Shown here: positions 1 through 11,369 of the stretch, in pieces
Layout: every line of letters starts with the position of its first letter
How positions within the stretch are numbered: the first letter of the stretch is position 1
NCBI GenBank assembly: GCA_037176725.1
Contig: JAZBRS010000014.1
Span: 71,344,501 to 71,408,500 of the forward strand
From: Posidonia oceanica
Lineage: Eukaryota > Streptophyta > Magnoliopsida > Alismatales > Posidoniaceae
DNA length: 64,000 nucleotides
Reading direction: 5' to 3'
Notes under the pieces: model-generated
Told to the model about the DNA's origin: nothing
Database searches by the model: none
What the model saw: the letters and a program-made list of their open reading frames with translations, nothing else
Program-made: the position numbers and the translations under genes

Positions 1-694
1 GATTTTTTAGGGATTTAGTAGAAGAGAGGAAAGGAGAAGAAAAAGGAAGAAGAAAGAGGAGAAATGAAGGAGTGGAGAAGAAAGAGAGGAGTTGAAAGAA
101 AATAATTTTTAGAAAATCAAGGAAAATGCTAAAAATAAGATAAAAATACAAATAAGATTCAGAAGTGATAGATGTTCAAGGTGGGCCCATAGCCATGCAA
201 GAAGAAGAGGGAGAAGGGAGTGAAAAGAAGGAGGATAATCAGGAGAGAGAGAGGAGAGAGAAAAGAATAATCTAGGAGAGAGAAAAGGATAATTTGGATA
301 AATGAAGGGGTTAGAGGCTTAGGAAAGAGGTGAAATTTGGTGAGTGTGTGGCCTAGGATCTCTAGTGTTGGACCTAAGGTTTTGGTTTAGATTTGGGAAG
401 GTTTTGGAAGGGTTTTGAGGTGTAGGAAAAGGGTAGTTTTACCTAAGTTTCCTAGGGTTTTGGGGGTGGTTTGGGTTTGAATATTTGGGGGTTCTTTGGT
501 AAGGTTTAAGGAGGGTTTGGGTTTGGTTTGAAAGTTTGGTTTTAGGGAATGATAATGGTTTTGGAATGGGAGAAGATTTAGGATTGAAGGAGGGTGAGCT
601 ACCAGACTTCCGAACCAGTTCCAGAGTGCTTCCAGAGGGCTCCCAGAGTGCTCCCAGTGTGCTGGGACCCCTTAGTTAAAATGGGGTGTCTACA
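1..694 (-). mobile_element. Partial LTR (U3 end), Tat/Ogre-type, family A
   Basis: Right-hand end of a minus-strand LTR. It ends on the plus strand in GGGGTGTCTACA, i.e. the element-sense LTR start TGTAGACACCCC, the same terminus seen at 8802, 39588 and 59085. It carries the purine-rich stretch and the short repeat of GGAGAGAGAAAAGGATAAT-like units (236-300) found in the same place in the LTRs ending at 8802, 17952 and 30498. No polypurine tract follows, so this is the outer edge of a 5' LTR; the rest of the element lies left of the window. Confidence 0.8.
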
Positions 695-914
695 CTAGGC
701 CTCCATGGCAACCATGCTTAAGCTTTCTTCTCCTTCTTAAGTTGCATGCTATTTTCTATAAGTTTTTTACCTATTTACTCTTATGCATGTCCTTCCTCTC
801 TTACTTTCCATGAACCATATGCTTGCTATGTGTGCTTATTTTTGCTCTGGCATGTCTTTAGTGGCTTGTGTGCATGTTAGTGGGGTTTAGAGCTGAGCTC
901 CCCCTTTAGTGCAG

Positions 915-1978
915 GTAAGTTTGCATGCTGCTGTCGTTGGACGCTATTGTCTCCAGCGTCTAACACTGCAGTCCATCTGCCTTGCTTCTGATTGTTTGCA
1001 TGATGCCCTGATCTTTGTTCTTTGCATGACTTCTGCGTTTACATGCATACTTAGCTTCCTCTGCAATTATTCTATAGCCTCTTTAGTTCATTTGCTATTT
1101 TCCATGCTAGCTCTTGTGTGTTTGTGCCTCCTAGGGCGTTGTACACTGCTGGTGCAGGCGTCCAACATAGGACGCCGGCTCAGCTCGCGTCTAACGTCCT
1201 GGTTGTGCCTCTGGCCTGGCACATGCTACAAGTAATGTTCTTTTGTTTTCTTATGCTCCCCTTACTTGCATGTTTGCCCTATGCTTATCTCTAGTAGCCC
1301 AAATGCATGTTCCCATTTTTTTATTTGTCTTTTGTATGCTTTTTTTCTTTTGTTTCTCTCTGGCCTGTGTTGGACGCTTGTCTCTCTGGCGTCCAACGTT
1401 GGACGCCATGCCCAAGGGCGTCCAACACTTTGCTTGCTTTGATCCTTGATCTTAGCTTGCCCCTTGCTCTGATTCCTCTTCTGATCCTCTGTCATGTTAG
1501 TTTTGCATTCCATGCACCCATCTAGCTGCATTCCTGCATCTGTACTGCATCCATATACCTAGAATGCATTGTTTTCTAAAAGCTGCATGCTGTCTGCCTC
1601 CAACAGGTGTTGGACGCCAACAATGGCAGCGTCCAATGTTGAACGCCGCTGTTGCCAGCGTCCAACGCTTGCAGTTGGCTTGACTTGATTTTTAAAATGC
1701 CGATTTCACTTTGCTCTTCGTTTTCCGCGTTTTGTGGCTTCTTATGCTTACTGCAACCCCCATGCATGCTGCCTAATCCCTGTTTTGGCTTTGCACTTCG
1801 CTTTGCATCATTTTCCCCACTTTCACCTCGTTTTCCGCACCTTGCATGTTTTCCATGCCTTGCATCGTTTTCCGCGTTTCGCACCATTTTCCGCACCCAC
1901 TTTGCTTTATCGCTTGCATGTCGTTTGCATTGCTTGGTTTTCCCCGCAGTTTTGTTTTATCGCCTGCATCTGCATTAG
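915..1978 (+). other. Candidate LTR intron (donor to acceptor)
   Basis: CAG|GTAAGT at 914/915 matches the plant 5' splice consensus. CTGCATCTGCATTAG ends at 1978, just before a conserved block. Homologous donor and acceptor positions exist in the other long LTRs of the window. Splicing is inferred, not shown. Confidence 0.4.
936..1668 (+). repeat. GACGC alternating-palindrome modules (4)
   Basis: Four modules at 936, 1157, 1368 and 1608. Each is built from GTTGGACGC and its complement GCGTCCAAC in alternating order around short variable loops. At 1388-1407 the middle two arms form a perfect 20-bp palindrome GGCGTCCAACGTTGGACGCC. The DNA between modules is unrelated from one interval to the next. 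Confidence 0.85.
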
Positions 1979-2557
1979 GGCTATGATGCTTACTGCCTAG
2001 GAGTTCTCACGAACCAGGGTCCGCCCAGTTCGGAACACTAGCAACGTTGCTGAGCACATAGATGGCACGTTTATTTCCCATGCATAGCAGATAGACATTC
2101 ATGGCATTTAGGCAATAGGCTAGCATTTCCCTGCATTAGCGCGAGATTGCCTAAGAAAGACCGACTCTCGTACGTATCGGGGGTGCCTAACACCTTCCCC
2201 GTGCGTAACAGGAGTCCTTGCCCTTTCTCTTGGCTCGCATCGACCTTTCCTTTATCCTAGGCATGAGCCATAGCATAGCATAGCATAGCTTAGCCTAGCA
2301 TTGCATCCCTTTGCCCCCTCTTTGCATCCGATTTTGCATGTCTTTTCATGCTTTACCCCCGATTTTCCCTGTCTTCCAATTCAATAGACCTGGTGGCGAC
2401 TCCGATTTTGTCTTATCATTTCTTTTCTTTTCTCTTTGTCAGCATTTCCGAGTCGAGTTTCTTCCATCGGATCTTGCCGCATATAGTGAGCTTATTTTGA
2501 TCAGTGCACGCGAGCTTTGGTATCGTGCATGGACGATCAGAATTCAGGATTACTACA

Positions 2558-3683
2558 TGCGCCAAGCCAAAGCGATGGAGCAAGCGACCGGAACTATCCT
2601 TCTCAGACTGTGGGTGGACTCAGAAGAGAAGAATGCATGCTTTCTAGAATGCTGATCATGCGAATGCTTTAGAGTGTTTTACTTGCATTTTATTAGCCAA
2701 GGGGGAAAAAATTGCAAGTTTTGGCTCTAGTTGTGCTTAGATGTTATTGCTTGGCTTTATTGTTGCTTTTAAATTTAACAAGAGGGGAGCAAGCATGTTT
2801 CTAATATCCTAACATGGCAAAAGCATGAAGGGGAGAGAAACAAGAAGTCATGGCATGTAAGCAGTCACACAGTAAGGCAAAAAGCATGGGCATGGCATGT
2901 GCAAGTGTTTGTGGACACGATAGTGAAAGGACAATACTTATCATATCAAAATGCAGGTATGCATGGCATGTGCAGGTGCAGTGGCATAGCATTAGTGTAA
3001 AAGAAAGCATTCATCACTCAAAAGGCATGCATAGTGCGTCAAGCAGGTATTTAGACATGCATAATGCAGGAAATAAAGCAAGAATAAGCGAGTAAATAAA
3101 ATAAGTAAAGACAGGCAAGTAGTAGAGCATGTAAGAGCAAGGCAAGCAGTAAAGCATGTAAACAAGCAAGGCAGGTAAACAGACAAGGCATGCAAAAGCA
3201 AAAGGCAAAACGAAAAGCCGGAATCGAGTTTCTCCAGCGGGGTTTCTGCTGGCCTGTAACCGTTTCCTGCGCCCGATCATGACAGGTCCCGCACGTTGCC
3301 ATAGCTCGCGATGCGATCGTGTTGTGAGAGAGAGAGAGGGGGGTCGCAGTCAGTAGTGAATCTGGGGAGAAGACTCGACTCAGAAATACTGAAAAAAACG
3401 CAATGAAAAAGGAGAGCGAAGAGCAGGCAAGGCAAAAAAAGCATAAGACAAGCAAAACTGCAAGATCCAAGCAAGTGAAAAGGCAGAAGCGAAAGCCGGA
3501 GCCTAGATCTCCCTAGCAGGAGAGCACACAGGCAAGCAAGCAAACAGACAAGGCAAGCAGAGGCATGAGGCAAGCAAAGACGCAAAAACCAGGCGAGCGA
3601 GAAAGCCAGAGGCAAAAGCCGGAGTCTGGAATCTTCAGCGGAGTATCCGCTGGTGATTCGCATCTCCCTAGCAGAGTCGCCAC
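2558..3683 (-). mobile_element. 5' UTR remnant of a minus-strand Tat element
   Basis: Homologous to 24541-25358, the leader between gag and primer site in the nested element: shared stretches include GACTGTGGGTGGACTCAGA (2608 versus 24567) and the purine-rich stretch just after it. Gag itself is missing; the piece stops at 2557 against an opposite-strand LTR. At 3285-3400 it contains a degraded copy of the first 120 or so bases of the adjoining LTR, followed by a second copy of leader sequence, so part of the leader/LTR junction has been duplicated. No coding capacity is recognised. Confidence 0.7.
3666..3682 (-). other. Primer-binding site, tRNA-Arg type
   Basis: Read on the minus strand, TGGCGACTCTGCTAGGG begins one base after the LTR end. 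From memory, the 3' end of plant tRNA-Arg gives TGGCGACTCCACTGGGG, so 14 of 17 positions agree. Tat/Ogre elements are known to use tRNA-Arg. This marks 3684-8802 as a 5' LTR. Confidence 0.7.
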
Positions 3684-4299
3684 TGTAGTAATCCTGAAAT
3701 ATCGAATCCATGCACGATGCCAAAGCTCGCGTGCACCGATCAACATTAGGCTCACTATGTGTAGTGGAGTCCGAGGAAGGAAACTTGACTCGGAAACACT
3801 GGCAAAAAGATGAAAAAGAAATGATAAGACAAATCAGAGTCGCCACCATGTCTATTAAGTTGGGAGACATGGAAAACCGAGGGTAATGCATGAAAAGACA
3901 TGCAAAATCGGATGCAAAGAGGATGCAAAGAGATGCGATGTAACATAATGCGATGCTATGCTATGACTCGTGCCTAGGATGAAGGAAAAGGTCATTGCGG
4001 GCCAAGAGAAAGGGCAAGGACTCCTGTTACGCATGGGGAAAGTGTTAGGCACCCCCGATACGTCCGAGAATCGGTCTTTCTTAGGCTATCTCGCTCGCAA
4101 ATGCAGGGAAATGCTTGTCTAATGCCTAAATGCAATGAATGTCTGATTGCTATGCATGGGAAATTAAACGTGCAAGCTATGTGCTCAGCAACGCTGCTAG
4201 TGTTCTGAACGGGCAAGCTTTGATTCGTGAGAACTCCTAGGCAGTAAGCATCATTGCCTAATGCAAATGCAGGCGATAAAGCAAAACAGCGGTAAACAA

Positions 4300-4740
4300 T
4301 GCAATGCAAGCGACATGCAAGGGAAAGCGAAAGCGGGTGCGGAAAACAGTGCAATGTAGGAGAAAATGCAGGCGGGCACGTAAAACAATGCAAATGCAAG
4401 CAATAACGGATGTAGGCATGCAAAACGAGGCAAATGCAAGCAATATGCAAAGAAAGCAAACACGGGCACGCAAAACGATGCAAACGTAAAGGGAAACAAA
4501 TGCATTCACGCAAAACGAGGCAACTGCAAAGGGAAACAAATGCATGCATGCAAAACAAGGCAACTGCAAAGGAAAACAAATGCATACATGCAAAACGATG
4601 CAAATGCGGAAGAAAACAAATACATGCACGTAAAACGATGCAAATGCAAACGGTGTGCAAAGAAAACAAGTGCTAGCGCGTAAAATGATGCAATGCAGAA
4701 GAAAACAAAGGCGGACGCGCAAAACGATGCATGCAATGCA
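4300..4740 (-). repeat. 40-bp tandem array in LTR
   Basis: GCAAAACG cores recur at 4510, 4550, 4590 and 4630, an exact 40-bp step, with degraded flanking units. The array occupies the same LTR position as the 30-bp arrays at 13085-14450 and 26050-26995 and shares their GCAAAACG core, so the period differs between related LTRs. Confidence 0.8.
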
Positions 4741-5359
4741 AATGGGATTGCAATGGATGCTATGTAGTGCTTCAGATGGGCTTATCCTGAGAATCTGAAG
4801 CCTAATCTGAGATAACTTTGGTTTAAATGAAAGATCATTCAACCAAGAAGACCTGGATAGTCGGATCGCAAAGATCCAACGGTCCGATCAATAGTTATTC
4901 AGATCGCAAGTCAGATGGCTCAAGGGCCAGCAAAAGTGAGCTAGGCAGGGGTCTAAGTGCAATTAGCCCCTAAATGCGTGCAATACTGGGTGTCTTACAT
5001 GTTAGAAGGCTAATAATGTCCAAATGAATGCATGGGAACATGTGCAATGATACGAGGATGCTACGCATGCAAGGGTACAAGTATAGGGGCCTAAGTGTAA
5101 TTTTGGGAAACTACAGGGGCCTATGTGCAAAATGTCCCTATGTGTGTGCAAAACAGGGTGGATGCATGCAGGAATGATAATGCAACAGTGCATATGCTGA
5201 ATGCAAAGCTAATTTGGGGGTATGCATGCAAAAATGCAAGAAAATGACCTAAATGCAGTTTTTAAAACATGCAGGACCTAAATGCAATGCCAAGAAGGCA
5301 TACAAACATGCAAAAGTTGAAAACAGGGACTGACATGCAATTTCAGAAAACAGTTGGAC

Positions 5360-6110
5360 CTTAAAACAATGCAATATGGTTTAAAAATGCAACTTAAATG
5401 AAGCATGTATGCAAGAAAGGACTGATATGCAATTAAAACATTTTTATGGTTTTTATGCAATGCAATAAGGTTTAAAAAACATGCTTTAAATGAAATCTGT
5501 AACTAAGCAGGACTGATGTGCAAATGCAATAAAGTGCAGGGCAAAAAATGCAATGCAATAAGGTAAAATGTGATTTTTAAATGCTGTGAATGCATGCTCT
5601 GGACTAAAACGCAATATAAGTAAAACACAGGATAAAAAATGCTATGCAATATGGCAAATATGCAATTTAAATGAATTTGATAACATGCAGAGGACTTACA
5701 TGCAAATAAAATAAAATGCATGATTTAAAATGCAATACAATATGGTAAACATGCAGATTAAATGAAATCCTAAACAGGTAGAGGACCTATATGCAAATAA
5801 AATAATGCATGATTTCAAATGCAATGCAATATGGTAAACATGCAAATTAAATGCAATCTTAAACAGGTAGAGGACCTACATGGAAATAAAACAAAATGCA
5901 AAATAAAAGATGCAATGCAATATGGTAAAAATACAAATTAAATGCAATCCTAAACAGGCAGAGGACCTATGTGCAAATAAAACATAATGCATGATTTAAA
6001 ATGCAATGCAATATGGTAAAATTCACATTTAAATGATATGCTGAAACTGCAGATGGACTAACTTGCAAATAAATCAAAACAGAAGATTTAAATGCAATGC
6101 AATAAGATTT
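5360..6110 (-). repeat. Imperfect ~90-bp tandem repeat, AT-rich
   Basis: TATGGTAAA-type cores recur at 5741, 5830, 5921 and 6011 (89-91 bp steps) with alternating ATGCAATGCAAT and GAGGACCTA motifs. Similar degraded units occur in the solo LTR (43560-44440, opposite strand). Confidence 0.7.
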
Positions 6111-8489
6111 AAATGCAACATTAAATGATTTTTCAACTGGTGAAGGACTGCAATGCAATTACCAGAAACTTAAGGACCAAAATGCAATGCATGCTTTAAA
6201 CTAACATTCAGATGCATTTTAAATAAAAGTATGAAGGACCTGTAAGCAAATAAAGTGCAACAGAGGGCCAGACTGCAATACAATATGATTTCAATTGAAT
6301 ATTAAATGATTTATCAACCACAGCTGAACCTAAATGCAAATAAAATAAACCACAGCAATTTAATATAATGCACCAACCATAGTAAAAATCAAAACTATAT
6401 TAACCAACAGTGCTACAGTGTCGCCCGACACTGCAGCACCGCTACCGGAGAAGAAGACGCGCGCGGCGGCGATCCGGCGCACGGGAGGCTGGCCTGAGGC
6501 CCGGGGAGGCTGGAGGCGGTCTGTTCGGAGGCGCTAGCGGCTTCGACAGCGATCGGCAGTGCCTGGTGCGTGCTGCCGGCCTAGCTGGGTTTCTGCAAGT
6601 GAAGCCAGAGGCGGAGGAGGTGCGAAGCGCTGCTGCGGAGCAAGGCGGCGGTCAGGCGAGCTTCTTGGTGTTCAAGCGAAGCTCGCGACACTGCTGTAGG
6701 GGTGCTGCGGTGGCGGAGGCGTGTGGACGACCTCGGCGACTTCAGCAGAGGAGGAGGAGGAGGACGGGACAGGTGCTGGAGGCTGCGGTGGAGGCCGGGC
6801 AGTGTTGATCCGGCATCCTGGAGGTTCGGTGAAGGTGTAGAGAAGATCTGGAGGCCGAGGCTACTCTGGAGCGCCAGGTCGACCTCAGCGGAGGTCTCTA
6901 GCGGTTGCAGAGGCGGAGGAGATGCATGGGGCGGCTGCGGTCGTCGCGCTGGGCTGGAGCGGGTCTGGAGTGCTTCGGCAGAGCTCGGGGGAAAGTCTAG
7001 AGGCGCTACGATGGTTCGGAGCGGCGGGACGACGCCGACGGAGCTGCGGGGGCTCGCCGGGGAAGACGACCCCATGGCGGAGCTCGAAACCTATTCTAGG
7101 CCTCTAATCTTAGAACCACCTATCTAGGAAGCTTAAAGGGCGAGCACTGAGTTAGGATTTAGAGTTAGTTACCTTTGGAGCGTGCTAGAGGGGGCTGGCA
7201 ACGTCGGGTTGCCTCTGGAAGGTTGCAGGCAGCTCGTTGGGGTGCTGCGGCGGCTGTGGGAGCGGCACAGCGATCGAGACACGCTCTTGGTGCTGCGGCG
7301 GAGCATCAGAGCGCTTCAGGTGTGAGGTTGCCGGCTCAGGCAGGGAGTTTGCAATTTGGGTTGACCGGCGACTGTTCCAGCTCACTCGGGCTCAGGTGGT
7401 TCTCTGGTTGCTCAAGGGGGTGCTCTAGGTTCGCGGAGGTGTGGTGAAGGTGATGGTGTGGTCGGTTGTGGATTCTGGGTGGTGGTTTGATGGGTTGCTG
7501 AAGGAGGTGTTACTGTGCATGAGGGAGGGGGAATGGGTTGCTCTGGTTTGCTCTTCGGGATGCACTCTCAATTGCTGGCACACAGTGGAGGAAGAAGAAG
7601 GAGCTGCTGGTTTTGTTCAATTGGGTGCACTCAATTGCCACTGCAGGAGGCATGGGTTCTGGGCTGGCAAATGGCAGAGGCTGCTGGCAATGGCAGTGAG
7701 AGGAGAGGGCCGGAGAGTGGGTGGCTTGTGAGGCTGAGGCCGCCGCACGGTGGCGTGGGGGCAGGGGAAGAGTGTGGATGGCTGTGCGGTGATTTGCAGA
7801 GATGTGAGGAGAAGAGAGTGCAGGAGGTGGAGTGTTAGGTTCGAAGGGGATGATAGAGGGAAAAGGGAGAAGAAAAACGAAAAAAAGGAAGGAGGAGTGC
7901 TACAGTGGGCTGGGCCCGAGCTGAAATGCAAAAGAAAAGAAAAAGAAAGAAAAAAAGAGAGTTGGGTCGGGCCTGAAAATGAGTGGGAAGAAAAGAAAAG
8001 GGGAAGAAAGGAAAAGAGAAATAAGGAAGGGAAGAAAGATAGAAAGGAGGAAGGAAGGAAAGAGAGAAAGAAAAAGAGGGGGAAGAAAATAGGGAGGAAG
8101 GTGGTGGACTTGGGCCTCAGAGAAGAATGGTGGAAAATGGAAAGGAAGGGAGGTGGATTGGGCTTTGGAGAAAAAGAAATGGGAAAATAGAAAAAAAAAA
8201 GAAAGAAAGAAAGAAGGAAAGAAAGGAGGAAAGAAAGGAAAAAAGGAAATTAAAAATCAAATAAGATGGAATAAAATAAAATAAAAATAGAAATAAAATA
8301 GAAGGAAGGAAGGGAAAGAAGTGGGGAGGAGCAAGAGTGGGCTGGGTCCATTGGAGAGCAAAAAAGAGGAAAGAAAGAGAGGAAAAGAAGGAGAGAGAGA
8401 AAAGGATAATGAGGAGAGAGAAGAGGATAATCAGAAAAGAAAGAGGGAGAAGGACTTGGGCTTGTGCATGCATGGGAATGGCCTATGCT

Positions 8490-8745
8490 AACCTAGGGTT
8501 TAAATGCTGACCTAGGGTTTAAGAGATGCTATCCTAGAGTTTTTCTAGGATTTTAGGAGTGATTTACCTAGAATTTTTCTAAGGTTTTGGTGAGTGCAAA
8601 CCTAGAGTTCTTCTAAGGTTTGGGGAGTGGTGTACCTAGAGTTTTTCTAGGTTTTTAGGAGAGATATACCTAGAGTTCTTCTAGGGCTTTGGAGAGTGCA
8701 AACCTAGGGATTTATCCTAGGGTTTTCTAAGGTTTAAAAAAGAAT
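8490..8745 (-). promoter_or_regulatory. Telo-box-like repeats in U3
   Basis: About five units of CCTAGGGTTT or CCTAGAGTTTTTCTAGG at roughly 50-60 bp spacing near the element-sense start of the LTR. In element sense the first ones read AAACCCTAGG, which contains the plant telo-box AAACCCTA. A regulatory role is inference; the repeats themselves are clear. Confidence 0.4.
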
Positions 8746-8805
8746 TTTGAAGCCACTAGAGAGAGAACCACCAAATGAGCATGTCAAAATGGGGTGTCTA
8801 CACCC

Positions 8806-10273
8806 TCTATCTGGAACAAAGTCCGACCCCAGTCGACTTGGAGCTTGTCACTGAGTCAACCACGGTGACCATCACTCGGGCTCTAGGAGCATCGGCTTCT
8901 GTTCCATCCCAGGGCCTTCCTACCTCGGGAATCCAGCTTTCTGCGGCTGCCCTTTGTATAAGATCTCCCCGTTTTGCCCTCTTTGTTTCCGTGCCCCCTT
9001 TGGCGGCCGATCTTTTGCATCCCGGTCCGTCGGTCAACGAGTCCCTTTCCTCGCGAGCACGACACCTCATGGCTAAGGACGAGAGGTTGCAAGGCATGGC
9101 TTTTGCTCTCGACCCGACTGTGGCCCAACCTTTTTGCCCGACCCCTGAGGTTCTAGTGCAGCCCACATTAGCCCTGCAGGCTCCCCACACTGCACTTTTG
9201 CCCTTGCCATCGCCCCGGCTCCTCACAGCTCTGGCGATGCTAGTGTCTTATCTGCCTCCTGGATCTACACAGCACCATTCACTGCATACTACTCCATCAC
9301 TTGGTGGCCAGTCCCCTAGATTGCGCGAGCGCAGCACCCCTCAGGCCCGTCGCCCGGCACCCCACAGTTGCTGCTCCCCCACACTACACCGCACACTGCA
9401 CATCATAATATCTATCCATCCCCCATGCATCAGGTTCAGACCCCCGCATGCATCCCACAACACTACTCACAATCGCACGGGTATGCTGGTCCTCACGCCT
9501 CGACACCAGGTGGCGTGATAGTGGATCCGGAGGAGCGCTTTTGCACGATCCATACAGCATACACGGCACCTGCCTTAGCTGCACCAGTCCCGACAGCAGT
9601 AACTTCTGGCACCCTCCCCTCTAGGATCGGTGATCTAGAAAGAGCACTTCGTCGATTGCAAGGCACGAACCACCAGTCCTACCAATTCCGGGACCTCTGC
9701 TACTTTCCAGAGGCCACACTCCCTTCGAAATTCCGCATCCCGGAGTTCGAAAAGTACAATGGTAGAGGCTACCCCATCTTGCATCTGAAGGCATACTGCG
9801 GGGACCTTGCTGAGCTTCAGGCTGACGAAAGGCTCCTGATCCGCCTGTTCCAGAAGAGTCTGACCGGCCCCGCACTCAAGTTGTTCACTTCCCTTGACAT
9901 GGTTGCAGTTCAGACTTGGAAGGATCTTTCCCAGGCTTTCCTTGAGCAGTATTCTTTCAACCTCGCCTTGATCCCCAAGCGGGAGGATCTTGTCGCCATT
10001 CGGCAGAGGCCCCAAGAGCCATTCGGGGAGTATATCGATCGCTGGCGTTTCATAGCCGCCCAGGTCAAAGATAAATCCTCCGAAGAGGAATCTATCGAAA
10101 TGATCATCAAGGGGGCGCAGCTAGCGACTGGGACCTTGCTATCCATCCAACCAGTCACTTGTTTTGCATCGCTGGTTAGAGCTAGCGCCCGCGTGGAAAA
10201 CTCGCTGCAAAGTGGGCATTTCCACGCACTTTCTGCATTGGCTAGGCAGGCCAACACCTCCAGCAGTCGCTGC

Positions 10274-10309
<36 letters not shown>

Positions 10310-10755
10310 TCTGCTCCCAACTACTCCGAACAACACACTGACGCATATGCCGATTCTCCTGCAGAGCCTGCCAATGCAGCGAGTCAGCCAGACTCTACCC
10401 TGTTAGACCTTGCACCTAGCTCTGCACTTACTGCACACACTACCACCCTCGAGCTAGTGCATCACGTCACACCAGCTTGGCAAGGGTTCCAACCAAGACA
10501 AAGACGACCTCGTCGTGCTGAGTGTGATTACACCCCTTTGGCCGAACCACTGAGTGTCATCTTCCCCCAGGTTGAGTCACTTCTGAGGCTCCCGGCTGTT
10601 CGTCCGTCACTGAATCCCCCTCCGCGGTGGCACAATACGAATCAGTTCTGCAGTTTCCATTAAGCCACGGGACACTCGACGGATGACTGCCTTACTTTGC
10701 AGGATGCCGTTCAGCGCCTGATTGATCGCAATACCATCAACGTTGTCGCGTAGGA
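8806..10755 (+). pseudogene. gag: Tat/Ogre gag, 5'-truncated and disrupted
   Basis: Structural protein of a Ty3/gypsy element, degraded. Roughly 190 codons of Pro/Ser/Ala/Thr-rich N-terminal region are open to about 9370, where homology to the gag at 22047-24056 moves into another frame. The second stretch (9368-10663) holds the retrotransposon gag domain from about 9690 to 10230: a KFRIPEFEKYNG motif, then HLKAYCGDL, LTGPALKLF and TWKDLSQAFLEQY. The usual Trp of the LKWF motif is Leu here. An Asn run of about a dozen codons (AAC repeat, 10272-10308) follows. A TAA at 10661-10663 falls within the CCHC-like knuckle, between CSFH and GHSTDDC. The N-terminus is lost at the LTR boundary at 8802. 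Confidence 0.85.
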
Positions 10756-11360
10756 GGCAGCACCTACACAGACACAGACACATGCACCTGCACAAGCACA
10801 CCTTAGTGTAGCCGGCCCTTCCTCTTCAAAGCCTGCAGGCTCCGAAGATGTTGGAACCTCGGGGGTCTTCTCCCTCACTCCAGTCTTCTCTGAGTCCAGC
10901 TCTGCCCCAGTGGATCCTTCCAATCCCATCGGCACAATCTCCTTTGCCCACTTTTCCTAGCTCATCCGAGGGACGCTCGGAGACGTAGCGGCAGCGTCGA
11001 CAGCAAGCCCAATCGCAGCACTATCCAGATCAGCATCTCCTCCAACCTTAGCAGCTCTAGTGCTCCTCGCACTGTCGTCAGCAGATCTAGCAGCTCTAGT
11101 GCTCCCCGCACTGCCATCAACAGCCCCAGTGCTCCCCGCACTACCGACAGTAGACCCCGCCGATAGCGCCAGCAGTGTAGGAGCGGACCAAGCAACTCCC
11201 TCCCGAGGTTGCTGACAAGTAAGTCCCTCTTACCTCTCTTTTGATTTCTGTACTGTCTTTTCTTTTCTTTTCGTTTTGTTTTTGCGTTTTCTTGTATTGT
11301 CAAAAAACCCTAAAAAACATAAAATCAGCAAAAACCTAAAAACATGCATTTCTTTTTTCT
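10756..11360 (+). mobile_element. Tat gag-to-3' UTR junction, no pol
   Basis: After the knuckle the sequence matches the same part of the nested element (21650-22030, opposite strand): a Ser/Pro/Ala-rich tail ending in GCTGACA, then CAA|GTAAGT at 11218/11219, a strong donor-like site. A pyrimidine-rich tract follows and leads straight into the 3' UTR repeats. No protease, reverse transcriptase, RNase H or integrase is present. Confidence 0.65.
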
Positions 11361-11369
11361 TCATTCATT

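Larger units (their letters stand above)
695..2557 (+). mobile_element. Truncated LTR, Tat/Ogre-type, family B
   Basis: Plus-strand LTR interior and 3' end. It ends in GGATTACTACA, the same terminus as the solo LTR ending at 46125. Family markers in order: GACGC palindrome modules (936-964, 1157-1197, 1368-1428, 1608-1668); a block with GATGCTTACTGCC (1984-1996); a block GGTGCCTAACACCTTCCCC at about 2182; and a primer-site-like TGGCGACTCC at 2394-2403. The 5' part is missing because the element at 1-694 adjoins it. The junction at 2557/2558 with opposite-strand internal DNA suggests it inserted into the element to its right. Confidence 0.8.
4257..7172 (-). other. Candidate LTR intron (donor to acceptor)
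   Basis: Minus-strand CCAAAG|GTAACT at 7173/7172 and CTGCATTTGCATTAG ending at 4258. Equivalent positions occur in the other LTRs. Both tandem arrays of this LTR fall inside the interval. Confidence 0.35.
3684..8802 (-). mobile_element. 5' LTR of a minus-strand Tat element, family A (5119 bp)
   Basis: Plus-strand ends are TGTAGTAATCC and GGGGTGTCTACA, giving a TG...CA LTR. A primer site adjoins its left end, which makes it a 5' LTR. Internal order in element sense: U3 with CCTAGGGTTT repeats (8490-8740) and purine-rich repeats; GC-rich leader (about 7,800-6,410); a donor-like site at 7173/7172; AT-rich tract with an about 90-bp imperfect repeat (5360-6110); a 40-bp repeat (4300-4740); an acceptor-like site at 4258; conserved blocks; LTR end. 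ORFs in the GC-rich part resemble no protein family I know and are not conserved between LTR copies. Confidence 0.85.
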
